64,000 bases of DNA from Phanerodontia chrysosporium (GCA_001910725.1 MJGA01000058.1:18533-82532); one strand, 5' to 3'; positions 9,645 to 22,482 are shown, counted from the stretch's first letter. Notes: a model not told the origin generated them from the sequence alone. A program made the numbers and translations.

Positions 9645-10960
9645 GTTCGATGTTGTCGTAAATAGTTCGGCTGCAAATCTGGCCATTGAACAAGCACAAG
9701 CAGTACTCATATCGAAGTATTCTGCTAGCACGATCAGATCCATGAAAGATGTCCTTTCTCAGTATCCCTGATTCATGGAACAGAGGTATCCCCATGCACA
9801 AGATATCTATGATCCGTTTCAAGTTCCAGGTAAGCCTCCAAGTTGTTGTTTTAGTGCATTACTCACTATACTCAGAGTATTTCTCAGAGTACCTTCATAC
9901 ACGAGTAATAACCAGCTCCGTTGCCAATCAACGGGGATTGACCAAGTTCACCTATTTTTCTTATAGGACTTGCCTTATTTAAGTAGTGAGTATGCACATA
10001 CCATCTTTATACATCACCCTTCTAACTGCGACAGATGAAATGGTGCTTTCAATTGCGGCAGATTGTGATACCCACAGAACAAATGCACGCATATACCACA
10101 CGTCTACGAGAGGTACCATTCTGACCTTGCATCCAGCTGACCTTCATCTCATTCTTACCTTCCAGATGATATGGAGAATCATTCACATGCACAATCTTAC
10201 TAGAATCGACAAAACCAAAGTGGTGTTTGGCATCAATGAAGCTTGTCTCATGATTCTATGTATAATGGACACCAACATGTATTTTAACACTGTAAGCTCA
10301 CAGATCACGTTCTTCGATTTATCTCACATAAATGACTAGACCCTTAACTACATTGTGGTAAACAATTGCATGCTTCTGTTTGCCGTGCGCCCATCAACTA
10401 TTGCAAACGGCAAGGGTACTGAATACATCCTTCATTGGAGAGTGTGTATCCCAGCGCTCATACTCATTCATGCCTGACCTTGTTTATTATCCTGTCAGCA
10501 CGTTGCGCTCTATCGAGTTGGCTGGGAGTTCTTTGCCACTCGCATCAACTTTCAGAAGTGGAAGGATAAGGATATAGAGTAAACCTCAAGTTTCTACCCC
10601 ATCCTTTGTAGCGCCTCATCGAAACCCTGCTACTAGGAAGCAAACAACCGCTGGTCCCAGTCTACATCCCAATGACCTCATGCAAGACTTGCCGTCAGAG
10701 ACTGAAAGTGAATATAGAGATCCAGGCAGTTTATATGTGAGACTCTTGTTATGCTAATAATATTCACAACCTGTGATGTATAGATGCTCCAATTTGTATT
10801 ACATATTCTGCCAATAGTAGCTTGAATAAAATGCAGCATATAATTTCTCAGCACTGGAGTGGCCAAGGTCATCATGAGCATGGAAGAACAAGTCTTCACA
10901 CAGGGTCCCAAGCTGCAGTACGACAAGTCACTTTTCAATGTAAAGGACAGAAAGTGGCTG
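9645..10960 (+). pseudogene. Decayed multi-exon gene, family unknown
   Basis: Several short coding-like exons with plausible splice sites follow each other. The first reads NVFDVVVNSSAANLAIEQAQ through SQYP, then an in-frame TGA, then FMEQRYPHAQDIYDPFQVP to a GTAAGC donor near 9829. Later exons read MKWCFQLRQIVIPTEQMHAY, then MIWRIIHMHNLTRIDKTKVV (10168 on), then LNYIVVNNCMLLFAVRPSTI, then HVALYRVGWEFFATRINFQK, and finally a segment ending KVIMSMEEQVFTQGPKLQYD near 10910. The order and orientation suggest one gene, but the frame links are not certain. I do not recognise the protein; a repeat-derived gene is likely from its setting. Confidence 0.35.
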
Positions 10961-11780
10961 ATTCCCGCAATTTAGTCAATCTGCCCTCAGTGATCTGTGA
11001 TCCAGCATTTCCAAGGCTAAATCACCCTTTTATGAGTGCCTATTGCATTATGTCAGATCTGTACTTCCTGAGCCTCTCACCCAGAATAGAAATATCACTT
11101 CCACATTGAACTTGTGCCAATGGTCCTCACACCATCAAAGCACGCCAGTGTGTTACTGACATGTATCGAAGATCCGATCAAGTTAATAAATATTTTTTGT
11201 ACCTTTCTGCATAACAACACACCTCTGATAATGTTCAATTTTTTTTTAATATTGCAGATATACCCTAGTTTCCATTGATACTGACATTGATGCATAGAAT
11301 GATATCGCAGAACACCTACATATAGTGGCTGTGCACAGATTTAGTCTCCCTCCCTTCCCCATCCCCCTGCCTCCCTAACTGAAGCTTGAAGCTGTCCATT
11401 CTATTGTCCTTGTCTTGTCCCTTTGTATGTGCCTGTGTCACAAGTGTTCTGGCCTTCTCCTTCAACCTATGGGGCCTGCCAAATCCAAGAACAATGCTGG
11501 CATGTTTCACTTGCTCATGAGTGTTGTCTAATTAGTAAAATACCAATGGCTGACTGGTTTTAGTGTGAATGTGAAGCACCTGACTGTATTCACACCATGG
11601 TGTGGCTTTTACCTCATGAGTATTATTCAATTACTAACTCTGAGCACCTATTTCTCTTCCATATCTTGACAAATATTTCAAACTCACATGATGACCTGCC
11701 TCACTCATGCATTTTGCTCATTGCCCACTTCTGCTGTGCCCTTGCTTAAGCCTGCCCATTCTGTGCCTGTTTCTACCCAG
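10961..11780. other. No gene recognised
   Basis: This is AT-rich, low-complexity sequence with T-runs near 11230. I found no coding or RNA gene I could defend. Confidence 0.4.
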
Positions 11781-11789
11781 TCAGCTACA

Positions 11790-12930
11790 CCTACAACAAT
11801 TGAGAAGTGCAGTGGGAATTGCAGAATTGCCGTCACATGCAAGCAATAGCTTCCAAAGGCAGAGTGCGAGGTCTGTGGTGGATGCAAGTATCACAAGGTC
11901 AAGCCACCTCCGCAGAGCACATCTTCAAATGATAGATCCAAGAAGCATGCGAAGAGCTTGCACATAACAAGGTCCTAACAGAGTACTACTACTGTCGAGG
12001 TCCTCTTGAATGTTGTCCCATCTCAGTCCCCCACTCATTCAAAGATGGCTGCACCTGCATCTACCTTGCACATCATAACGCCTCCCTGCGTACCTGCAAC
12101 TCATGTTTCTGCAACTGCTTCCCTCAGCTGATTGCCATCTGGCTATGCCAGTAAGTTCAAATATGAATCCTTCGCAGCTTCACGCATTTTGACACACATT
12201 TATTCTAGATGTTGCATCATGAGTACTAACTGCACCTCGTACTTCTGTGCAAAGTCACTTAACTCCCACTGTTACTACACGTACTACTCAAAGTATGCAG
12301 TTATAGTGTATTCATGGAAACTGCATTTATTCTTGATTGCAATATCATTCACTGCAAGTGAGAGTACTGATACTTGCAAATTCAAGTCACAACTTACGCC
12401 GTTCTTTAGTGATAAATGGCTTCAGCAACATCAGGAACTATGCGAGGAGAAGGAGAAGCAGGAGGCAGTGAAGAAACTTAAGGAAAAGACGTCTGGACAG
12501 ATTACAATTGTTATCTGGGATGAAAAGAATCTCGAGGACTCCAATATAAGTAGTATTCCAGTTGACCAAGTCTGAGTACTTAAAGTTGTCATGTAGCAGT
12601 AGTCTAAACTCATAAGCTATTTAGTTTCACATGAAGACGTGTACAGTAACAGGTAACTTGTAATCAAGGTCAACAAAGTCCTTCTTGATATTTTGAAGAT
12701 GACTGTCACCCCTTGTGGTCATTCTGCAAAGCTCACATTCAGCTACTTTGACAAGAAGAAAGGGGCGTGGACAGTCATCCCTTATGGGAACACCATCTCT
12801 GTCTTTAACTGTGCTGACATTTATCTTTGCTCACTTGGCGATTGTACTGCCATTATTACTCAGGTTTAGCACTACATTGACATGCAGATTAGCACACTGC
12901 AAGCAGCCTTTGCCGAAGACTTTGTCGACC
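11790..12930 (+). pseudogene. Decayed cysteine-rich repeat-type gene remnant
   Basis: A frame near 11804-12130 reads CSGNCRIAVTCKQ, a TAG, then CEVCGGCKYHKVKPPPQ, then a serine/threonine-rich run with one TAA. At 12380-12575 a different frame reads FFSDKWLQQHQELCEEKEKQ and QITIVIWDEKNLE. At about 12730-12870 a third segment reads SYFDKKKGAWTVIPYGNTIS. The pieces look like exons of a protein with a Cys-rich N-terminus and a charged helical middle. I have a vague memory of similar repeated basidiomycete proteins but cannot name the family. The nonsense codons fit CAG/CAA to TAG/TAA. Confidence 0.35.
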
Positions 12931-13559
12931 AGTGAGCGACTATCAGAGTGAAAGGAAAGGCTGAGATGCTAGGAGCACTCAGTTTTGCTGGCACTGGTAG
13001 CAGCAGGTCAACTTATCCATCCCCAGTCCTCAGCTCACAATCATCGACACTAACAATCCTAGCCCTCACTACACTACCCTCACATAACAAAATGTCCTCA
13101 TAACCAGGGTAGTCAAAGAGCTGGGATGCACTACAATTCTGTCTATCCGACCAGCACACTATAGTGCCTCCTTCCACTACTAAACCTATGGCACCCTCTG
13201 TAGCTAAGTGAAAAGAACAAGCTAGGTCCCTTTGTATAGTCAAGAATGTGTCTCTCACTTATAGTGATATTAGACCCAGCATGCATTGTTGCTCTAGAAT
13301 ATAACATCCAGATGTGAGTAAACTACTACACAGAATGACTATCATGCTGACTTACTTCCAGGTCGTTAACATGTTAGCCATTCTCTACATCGCATCTATT
13401 TTAAAAATATGCTGCCCTAGTGTCTATACACCAAACCAACCAGCAATACTCACTGGCAAAGGTTTACTTGGACTACAAAGGGTGTAACCAAACTTGAAGA
13501 TGAGGTATAGAGGCTAGAAAGGTGAGACATAATGAGATTGAAGCTGGGAAGGCACCCCC
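12931..13559. other. No gene recognised
   Basis: Nothing with coding character or clear repeat structure is visible before the solo LTR. Confidence 0.4.
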
Positions 13560-14229
13560 TGTCATGGATGTAATGGTGTAGCCCTATTTTTCGCCGATTT
13601 TTAGCTATTTTCCTCGATTAATCCAATGGGTGAGCAGTCCTCATGCCATCTGGAGTCCTAGCCACTCATACTCAGTGTCTGGCCACCCAGCACCAGCGCC
13701 CTAATGGCACATCATCTCTAAATGCCAGCGCATCCCACTGTGTGCTCAGTCACTGTCTAGATCACCGGTCTGCCCTGCGACTGGTTCCCCAGATCGCCAA
13801 GGAGGCATTGTCATCCCTGATGACTCTCTTCGCTGAGACATGCCGAGCTGATCATTCTGATGACACAGCCTCAGCCCGACGCAGCCTACAGACACTACTA
13901 GCTGATACAGCCTCCTGACATAGCCCCAGCACAGTCTTGCCGACTATACTGAGCACTGCCCATCAGCTTACATAATCGTATAGCCTGCTCTAAAGGATCT
14001 GTAGTATATAAGGATAGCTTTCCTCACTTCTATCTGTCATTTCAATCTCTTGGTCAATACAAACAGATAAGCCTCCATTTGTATTGTAGTTACAACACTA
14101 ATGTTATCTTGGTAAATATGGACAGCTGCGCAAGTTAGGTTGTTGCCGTGTGATTCACTTCGCTGCACCCAATTATCGTCATCCCCATTTGTCCTCCCTC
14201 GTGTAGCGTTGAGCCCTAACTCTGTGACA
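13560..14229 (+). repeat. Solo LTR of the chromovirus 1 family
   Basis: It starts TGTCATGGATG and ends CTCTGTGACA, with TGTCA/TGACA inverted ends, and is about 670 bp. The start (GGTGTAGCCCTATTTTTCGC) and the end (GTGTAGCGTTGAGCCC read inward) match the LTR at 16325-17018, which lies in the opposite orientation. Flanking five-mers are ccccc and tcccc, a possible decayed target duplication. No internal region remains, so it arose by LTR-LTR recombination. Confidence 0.8.
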
Positions 14230-15286
14230 TCCCCAGCCTTCAGAGTTTATATAAATGTGCACCAGATCCCCAGAGACCAGTGTTCAGAGTCTTAGCTGTC
14301 TAATACCTACTATGCTATTGGTTAGTATTCTACAGACATTTCTACATTCTCCTACACATTTCTAAATATTTCTACAATGTCCCAAAACCTTCTAAGATGT
14401 TCCAGCACTGTCCGGACCTGTTCAGAGACCTTCAGGACTTTCTAGTCCATTTCGAAGTATCTCAGTATTTCCAGACCTTTGTTTGCTTCCAGACCTTCAA
14501 CCATGTACTCTGTATTACCACACATATGTGCATCACATATGTACATCACATGACTGCCATATTACATGATCAGCCCTAAGTCACTCCAGTGCTTCTGCAT
14601 ATCACAGTTGGGAATAATCACTTCTGTCATTTGTTGTCCCTAACCCTAAGAGTTGAGACAAAAAAAACTGTAATAATATCATATACAAATCATTGACAAG
14701 TAATTGCCTTCCTTTCCTTTTCTGTTTTTGCCTCAGCACTGTTAGCACGTTATCCCTATATAGTTCATGAAGTGTATAATTGCAGTCTGCCATAATGTAA
14801 AAATATGCATTAGCAAAGGAAATAGTATATATCATGCAGTGTAAAGCAAGAAAGCAGACAATTTGTAGTATACAAGTAGCATATAGCAAAAAAACAGACA
14901 TGTGGTATCAATTAATTTATAGCATACAAGTAGCATGTAAACAAAATATATTGTAAAAAATATCTTACAAAGATACGGCAGTGAAAAACTCATCAGAACG
15001 CTTCTCAATGTGCTGCAGGAATGAAAACTGCTTGGTTTACTCATAGCATAGAGCTTTGCACTAGGCGGTGATATCTCTGCGCTTCAGACCATCTATCTTG
15101 CTGTTATGTACAGCTTCCAGGAGTTTTTGACATTAGTGAGTATATTACTCTTCATTTTGCCAAGTTCAATAGCCAACATATATACTGCTCTCCCTCCATG
15201 TTGACTCTTAGAACCACTACGAACTTTTAGACACCTGTCTCTGTGAGGAATCCAAAGAGTAATGAATTAGGGACCACTAAAGACAT
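14230..15286. other. AT-rich decayed repeat sequence, no gene recognised
   Basis: A TATATAAATG motif at about 14249 is followed by a C/T-rich run of CTAGAC/TTCTAC-like words, which resembles an old promoter or LTR. There is a short direct repeat around CATCACATATGTACATCACA near 14530. No coding frame stands out. Confidence 0.35.
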
Positions 15287-16234
15287 CTAATAGCAATAGG
15301 AAAATATATTTGTATACATCTGATAAATGCCATAAATGCAGTTTAGCTCGTTTTTAGAGAGGCTACATGCCTTGTATACGTTGTTGCTGACAGTATGCTG
15401 CATCACTTGACAGTAATCAATAGATTTGAGCAAAACCTTGCCTGGGTCAAACTTCTCATATGTCAGCCACCAATCAATTACATCTTGCGCAAGTGCTGCT
15501 ACTGCGTTAGGGCGAGCAAGGACCTAACTCCGCTGCATAACATACAGCTTGTAGTCTAGAGAGTTTGGTTTATACCTTAGCTCACAAAAACTGAGTTCAG
15601 ACCAGCCTGCAAGAGGACGTGCATCACAGATGCTGATAGATGGACACGACACTTGTGCATGCAACCAAAGAATGAGGAAAGGGATGCCACATTGGACCAA
15701 CTCATGGACGATATTCTGTACTATCATTTTCCATTGCTGCTGAGTAATCTTCAGAGCTGAGATGGCATCCAGAACTTCCAGTGTCCAGTCCTCATGATGT
15801 GCCTTGCCAATAACATACATTGTGGCCCCAGGGACAGTTGTTTATTGAGCTACCATAGTGGGCGCTGACTGCCACAGTGCACAATGGCCATGGTGCTCTG
15901 ACATGAGGTCAGATTTCGTCCAACTTCCATTTAGCACAAATTGTACAAAGAGGACAATGGAGGCCAGTCCGGGTCCTGCAAACATGCCTGAAGGCCACAT
16001 CTCTGCCAGGACTTAAAGTGCAAGTTTTGCATCGGCTGGTATAAGTGGGTTGGCCAGCACGGAAGGCATAAAGTTGTACCAGTTCTTCAGAGTCACCAGC
16101 AATTCATTCAAGTTGACTTTGTCTTTGATCAAGTTGTTGACAGTCATGTTCAGGATCGCCTCTGCATTTTGTGCCATAGCCACTGCTAGATTTGCATCCG
16201 GTCTGTTAAGACTGGGCCTTTGGGTGTCAACCAT
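15287..16234 (-). pseudogene. Orphan 315-codon frame with three nonsense codons
   Basis: From an ATG at 16234 one reading frame runs to TAG at 15287-15289, interrupted only by TAA (16013-16015), TAA (15842-15844) and TAG (15524-15526). All three fit CAA/CAG glutamine codons changed by C-to-T. The protein reads MVDTQRPSLNRPDANLAVAM at the start, HHEDWTLEVLDAISALKIT in the middle and QHTVSNNVYKACSLSKNEL near the end. There are no frameshifts. I do not recognise the family. Good coding character with only point nonsense suggests a recently silenced gene, probably repeat-associated given the neighbours. Confidence 0.55.
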
Positions 16235-16324
16235 AGTGTTTTGAGTTGATAACTCTCAATACCCTCAATCACAAGAGTTACAGTCACATGACAGTGTACA
16301 AAAGTAAAGAGGCGGGGTGCAGAG

Positions 16325-17018
16325 TATTGCAGAGCTAGAGTTCAACGCTACACGAGAGAGGACGGATGGGGACGACGACGACTGAGCGCAGTGGAGCGAA
16401 TCACGCAGCAACGAATTAACTTGCGCAGCTGTCCGTATTGACCAAGGTATATTAGTGGTGTATACTACAATACAAGCGACGGGCTTATCTGTCCGTATTG
16501 ACCAAGAGGTCGAATTGACAGACAGGAGCGAGGAGTGCTACTCTTATATACTACAGAAGTTCAGGGCAGGCTGTACGATTACCTAAGCTGATGGGCAGTG
16601 CTCGGCATAGCTGATGAGGCTGCAACGCGGACTGCGCAGCGAGGCTGTGCAAGGGCTATGTCATGAGGCTGTGCCAGCTGGCAGTGTCCGAGGCTGCGTC
16701 AGGCCGAGGCTGTGTCATCAGAATGATCAGCTCGGCGTGTGTCAGCGAAGGGAGTCATCAGGGATGACAGTGCCGCTTCGGCGATTCGGGGAACCAGTTG
16801 CAGGGCAGACTGGTGATCCGGGCAGTGTCTGAGTGCGCAGCGGGATGTGCTGGCGTCTAGGGGTGATGCGCCATCAGGGCGCTGGTGCTGGGTGGCCAGG
16901 CGCTGAGTATGGGCGGCTAGGACTCCAGATAGTGCGAGGGCTGCTCGCCCATTGGATTAATCGAGGAAAATAGCCAAAAATCAGCGAAAAATAGGGCTAC
17001 ACCATCACATCTGTGACA
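16325..17018 (-). repeat. 3' LTR of chromovirus 1
   Basis: On the minus strand it starts TGTCACAGATG at 17018. The distal end near 16325 has lost the canonical CA, so that boundary is approximate. It matches the solo LTR at 13560-14229 and the partial LTR at 23362-23769. The word CTGTCCGTATTGACCAAG occurs twice, about 60 nt apart (near 16430 and 16490), and again in the other copy. A TATATA motif is near 16545. Confidence 0.8.
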
Positions 17019-17034
17019 TTATCCCCCTCCTAAA
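17019..17034 (-). other. Polypurine tract of chromovirus 1
   Basis: On the minus strand TTAGGAGGGGGATAA lies directly before the TGTCACAG start of the 3' LTR. Confidence 0.65.
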
Positions 17035-17056
17035 ACCGAGCGTCCTCGCGAGGTTA

Positions 17057-20000
17057 TTAGAGGTGATGCCCCTCCTCCCAATCGAGATCGGCCTTAGCGC
17101 AATCAGAGGCAGAAAGGTGAGAGACGTTGACTTCGGTGATGAACAGGCGAAAAGAGGCGGCGAGGGCTTCAAAGGCGGTGGCAGTGAGCTTGCAGGGCGC
17201 TTCCGGATTTTCACGATGGAACCTGTTGACCAGGGCCTTGGCATGCTTGAGGTTGTCTGCCTTTTTCCATGTGTCACCGGCTTGGCCGTAGCCTTTCCAG
17301 CGCACCTTGTACTGCAGTTGGCGGCGGTATATGCGGCTGTTGAGGACTTTCTCGACGACGTATTCCTCTTCGCCGGCAACCTTGACAGGTTTGGGAGGTA
17401 GGGGCTTCTCGACGCCCTGATCATGCCACTGGCTGAGGCGGTTGACATGGAAAACCGGGTGGATTTTCAGCCAGCTCGGGAGCTCGAGCCGATAGTCCAG
17501 ATCACCGATCTTCTCCAGAACCTTGAACGGACCCAGCTGGCGAGAGTCGAGCTTGGGCGAGGACTGGTCGATGCTGAGGTCCTTTGTGCTAAGCCAAACC
17601 TGATCGCCGACTTTGAAGGAGTGGGCGCATTTCTTCGCGGCCTCGTACTCTTCTTTCATTCGGGCTTTGGTTAGGCGCAGGGCAGCTTCGGCCTTCTTGC
17701 GAACATGAGCCATGCGATCTAGACGCTCGTCGAGGACAGGGACCTTGGTGTGCTTGCCGGCCGGGATCGTGAAGTCCGGTGTGTAGCCGTAAACGATCTC
17801 AAAGGGTATGCATTCGGTAGCACTAGACACGTGCGAGTTCAGGGTGAACTTGGCCATCGGGAGCCAATCGACCCAATCGTCTTGGTGCTGGGAGACGAAG
17901 AGACACAGGAATTTCTTGACTTCCTAGTTCTTGTGCTCGACCTTGCCGTTGCCTTCTGGGTGATACGCCGTGGTGAGGCTGGTAACGATGCTGAGGCACT
18001 TGTACAGTGCTCGCATGTATTGGGCTGCAAACTGGGGTCCACGATCAGAGAAGATCTTGTGTGGGAGGCCGTGAAGGCAGAAGATGTCCGTGTAGTGGAC
18101 TTCGCCCATGCCGGCAGCGATGATCGTCAAGTCGACCGGCACAAGGTGGCACTGATCCGAATAGTAGTCCACGTAGACCGCGATCGAATCCTTTTTGGTC
18201 TTGGCATCGCGTGGGAGCTGCGTGATGAGATCTATGCCAACATGTCCCCAGGGCCCTGAAGGGACATCGTGGGGCTGCAGAGTGGCTTTCGGGTGTGGGG
18301 CGGACTTGTACCATTGGCATTGATCACAGCTGAGCATGTAGCGGCTAATGTCGGCGGAGATGCACAGCCACCAATAGTACCGAGAGACCAGTTCGAGGGT
18401 GGTGTGCTTTCTGGGGTGTCCGGCAGTCTGCGCATCGTGGCAAGACTTGATGACGTCATTGCGCAGCGCGGCACTGTTTGGGACATAGACTTTCCCATGG
18501 TAGTACAGAAGGCCGTTGTCTTCTTCCCATTCGAGAACGCCGTTGCGCAGCTTGTGGGGCCCCTTGGTCCGGAGAATCTGCAGAGCGTCTGCGACTTCCT
18601 TTTCCTTTTCGGAGCAGTCGCGAATGCGCTTCTCGAGGGGGGAGGGGTTTGCGAAGGCTGCTGTGGCGGCTATCTTAAACAGCTCTGACTTCAATACTAC
18701 CTGCGAGCGATTGTCTTCTTCGTCAGAGACATGCAGCGAGGAGGGCCGGGAGAGCGGATCAGCCAGGAGATGGGTCTTGCCGGAGCGGTGGATGATGCGG
18801 AAGTCATACTCGGCGAGGTAGGAGGCCCACCGGGCTTGTCGCCGCATGAGATTCTGCGCAGTCTTCCAGTACTGGAGATTCTGATGATCGGTCCAGATCT
18901 CAAAAGGCTCCAGGAGACCTTCGAGAAACTGGCGCCAGTCCTTGAGAGCTTCGATGATTGCAAGCATCTCGTGGTCCCAGATCTCGTAGCCCCGCTCGGC
19001 GGGGCTCATGGTCTGCAAGCGATACATGATTGGATGCCAGAGACCATCTTCAGGGTTGTGTTGAACTATCACTCCACCGGTGGCATAGCCAGAAGCGTCG
19101 GTCTCGACGCGGGTTGCCCGATCAATGTTCCACATGGTGAGCACCGGCTGAGTTGTAAAAGCACGCTTGAGCGTCTCGAAGGCTTCTGTCTGTGCGGAAC
19201 CCCAATTAAACGGAGTGTCCTTCTTCGTCAGATCGTGCAGCGGGTGGCAGATCTTTGAGAAGTCTTTGATGAAGCGGCGATAGAAGTTGGCAAACCCGAC
19301 AAAGCCTCGTACATCTTTGAGGTTCTTCGGGGTCGGCCACTCGGCTACTGCCTTAACCTTGCCGGGGTCCATGCCGACTTGTCCTTCGCTGATGAGGAGC
19401 CCAAGATACTCGATCACTGAGCGCTCGAACTTGCACTTCTCGGGCCGAAGGTACAGATCGTATTTGGCGAGGCGTGCCAGAACCTCGTGAACAATCTTCC
19501 GATGCGAAGCGAGATCATTCGACCAGATGAGGATGTCGTCAAGGTAAACTGCGACCTTGCTTTCGGCGATGAGGTCGGCGAAGATGTGATTCATGAGGGC
19601 CTGGAACATGGTGGGGCTGTTGCACAGACCGAAGTACATGACTCAGGGCTCGAAGAGACCGCGGTTGGTGACGAAGGCGGCTTTCCACTCATTTCCTTCC
19701 TTAATCCGGACGTTGTTGTAGCCCCAACGGACGTCGAACTTGGTGAAGATCTTAGCACCCTGGAGCTTCCCGATGATGTCGGAGGCGAGCGGGAGGGGGT
19801 ACCGATCCTTCACGGTGATGTCGTTGAGCTTGCGATAGTCCTGAATGAACCGGAGTTTGCCATCCTTTTTCTTGATGAAGAAGACAGGGGAAGCGATCGA
19901 AGACTTGCTGGGGACAATATAGCCTTTGGCGAGTGCGTCGTCGATGAACCGTTGTAGTTCTTCATTCTCGATTGGGGACATCAGGTAAACCTTCGATTTG

Positions 20001-20805
20001 ATCGAGGCCGGGGCGTACGGAACGAGATCTATCGCGTGATCCCAGGGCTGATGCTTCAGAAGGCAGTGCGATTCTTCTTCAGAGAACACCTTCTTGTGTC
20101 GGTGGTACTCCTTGGGGACCAGCTCTTCAAACGTCTTGGCATACTTCTCGCGGTTGGCTTCGATGGCAGTCGCTTGCGAGTAAGTGTAGTCGGCGAGGAT
20201 CCAGACTTCATCCTTGGCGTCCTCAACAATGCCTGCTCGAAGCCATTCTCGGCGTTCGGAGCGGTTGGCGTCAATCTGATGGATACCGAAAACTGGGATG
20301 TCCTCAGCTCCGCCGCGGAGCTAAAACTGGACATCTCCCATTTTCCAGTCGATGTTCGGATTCCATTTCTTGAGCCACGGAAGTCCGAGGATGACGTCCT
20401 CTGGACCGATGTTCGTGACAAGAAATTCCTTCTTAAACGTATAAGAACCCACAGTGAGCTGGAGTCTGGCACGGCACATGATAGATCCTACTTCATTCTT
20501 AGTTCCGTCGATATTGTACAATACGATTTCCTTCTTGAGTGGTACCGTGAGGATCTTGTGCTGCTTACAGAAATCCCCGTGAATGAACAGTGAAGTTGCT
20601 CCAGAATCAATCATTGCGGGCGTGCGAATAGTCTTATTGATTCCGGTAAGCTTTACTGGTACATGACAGTGATTGAATAAAGGGTCTAGTACGGATATTT
20701 TACCTGAGCGGATGACGTCAGAAATGTCCTGTAGTTCTAGCGATGGCGCCAGAGTTGAATCTGGGCTTGACGAAACGGGGACCGACGATGCGGCGTCACT
20801 CCGGC
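17057..20805 (-). pseudogene. Chromovirus 1 pol (PR-RT-RH-IN-chromodomain) with three stops
   Basis: One frame, open from the end of gag, encodes protease MIDSGATSLFI (about 20614), RT with FDVRWGYNNVRIKEGNEW and YLDDILIWS, and RNase H with ETDASGYATGGV. Integrase follows with HHCC-type zinc residues (HDAQTAGHPR..., CDQCQWYK), GIDLITQLP, SDRGPQF and NGKVEHKN. A chromodomain ends it (YVVEKVLNSRIYRRQLQYKV, RWKGYG) at about 17150-17400. In-frame stops are TAG at 20321-20323, TGA at 19640-19642 and TAG at 17924-17926. The last follows VEHKN, where glutamine is the usual residue. Gag overlaps in another frame, so Pol was probably made by frameshifting. Confidence 0.92.
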
Positions 20806-20808
20806 CCC

Positions 20809-22249
20809 TTAAGCAAAACCCCCGAGCTGCTTTTGTATTAGAGCCAGCTGATCACGGAGGGCGGTGAGCATGGCGGCTTGGTCGTCAAACGAGCTGCCAG
20901 AAGACGAGGAGGTCGGAGACGAGGAGTCCTGTGATGAGGTATCCAAAAACGAGGCGTGGACGGCGGTGGTAGCAGGGGAGATTCTCGGCTTGCCCTCGAG
21001 GTGAGCGCGATAGACACGGAACCAATGACTCTTCTTGCCGCAGTGGTTACAAACCGAGTCGCGGTGAACAGGATCCGTGGACTTGTAGGACTTCGAGTCG
21101 CAGACCTTGCAGCGATCCTTCATGACGGCGTCGAACTGGCGCTTGACATCCGTGCCGGTGAGATCCTTAAATAGCTCGTCGATGTTGGCGGCGTCGATGT
21201 CCATCACGTTCAGGTCGTGGAAGGCGCGCGTCGACGAGCTAGCCGGAGTTGAGGACGTCTTGCCCTGCTGTGCCAGGAGATCTTGCGAAAACTTGTCCTT
21301 CGACCGATCAACAGCAAAACCAGCATTCTTGAGCTCGTCGTACATCTCGGGGCCTTCGCCGGTGCTGGGGTTAACCATGTACGAGATCCGCTCGAGGTAG
21401 TCCTTGTTAAACTTCGTTCGTAGCTGGGCTGCCAGGTTCTCGGGAGTGAGCTTCGTGCGACCAGCGAGGGATTGGAACTCCGCGAAGAATTCTGCGAACC
21501 GACGGTTGCCTTGCGTGCACGCCTGCAGCTTGCTGAGGGCTTTGGCTTTCTCGTCGACAGGCTCGAATCGGTTCTTGAACACTTCCCAAAACGTAGCGCG
21601 AGAGCTGTCGAATATCTGAGTTCCGTCTGCGGCCTGCTCGATATACTGCCATGTCCATTCGGCCGCTTCATCCTGCATGAAGGAGAGAGCGCCGACGATC
21701 CACTTCTGGCTATCTACCAAGATCTTGCCGGAGTCCGGGTCCCATTGGAGGTTACCGTTGACGTTGCACTTGCCGAATTTCTCCGGCTCTCTGTCAGCGT
21801 AGATGCTATAGGCAGCGCGGAAGAGACAGGCCGTGTTTGAACCCTTCCCTTTGAACAGAATGGGCTTCTCGACGAAGGGGAGCTCCTTGTTGGCGTTGAC
21901 CGTCACGTTGATCGTTGTCTGATTGGCGCCAATAGTCTGGGCCAGAGTGTTAACCGTGTTTGTGAGCTGCGTCATTGTCTGAGCCATTTGCAGGAGAGCA
22001 CCGAAAATGGGGTCAGGGGGGCGGACCAGGAGGCGCTCCACTGGGAGTGCTCGACATGTTGGGGGGACGGGGGGTGTTGGCTCCTGATTGAGCGCGAGAA
22101 AGATCAAGGGGCGAAGGGACTGGTTCGTGATCGGAGAGGACGGAGTCAAGCGATGTCTCGGGAGACAAGTGGTGGCTGCTGTCCGGAGGACTGCGATCAG
22201 GGGTATTGGGTGTGGTAGCTGAGACACCCGCGAATTCTAATTGCTGCAT
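20809..22249 (-). pseudogene. Chromovirus 1 gag, frameshift near the N-terminus
   Basis: The start MQQLEFAGVSATTPNTPDRS (ATG at 22249) lies in one frame and the capsid part in another. They are joined if one base is added or removed at a G7/C7 run near 22015-22021. The capsid region contains TFWEVFKNRF and NRRFAEFFAEFQSLAGRTKL, which are retrotransposon gag motifs. A cysteine/histidine module (CKVCDSK...HRDSVCNHCGKKSH) follows at about 21030-21115. The upstream frame remains open to about 22487, so the true start may lie earlier or be created by splicing. Confidence 0.85.
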
Positions 22250-22482
22250 GAAACGAGGGAGCTCAAATTGTGTTTCTCGGTCGCTAGCCAGAACCGGGAG
22301 TAGCGGAGGGGCAGTCTCTTGGTAGGGGCAGGGCTGTTGACTGCACTTTCTGACTTCTCGAGACCCATTGTTAGCCTTGACGTGGAGATCAGCGACAGCA
22401 GTGACACCGTTTTCTGTGGTTCGCCCAAAGAAGTGTGGACAATTCGAATAGTCGAAATCCAGAGCGACAGAAAGTATATCTA

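Noticed and set aside
14636..14652. ccctaaccctaa, telomere-like
   Set aside because: Only two units, deep inside the window, with no array. Not a telomere.
17063..19957. Several long plus-strand frames opposite chromovirus 1 pol
   Set aside because: They are antisense shadows of a GC-rich coding frame with clear RT and integrase motifs on the minus strand.
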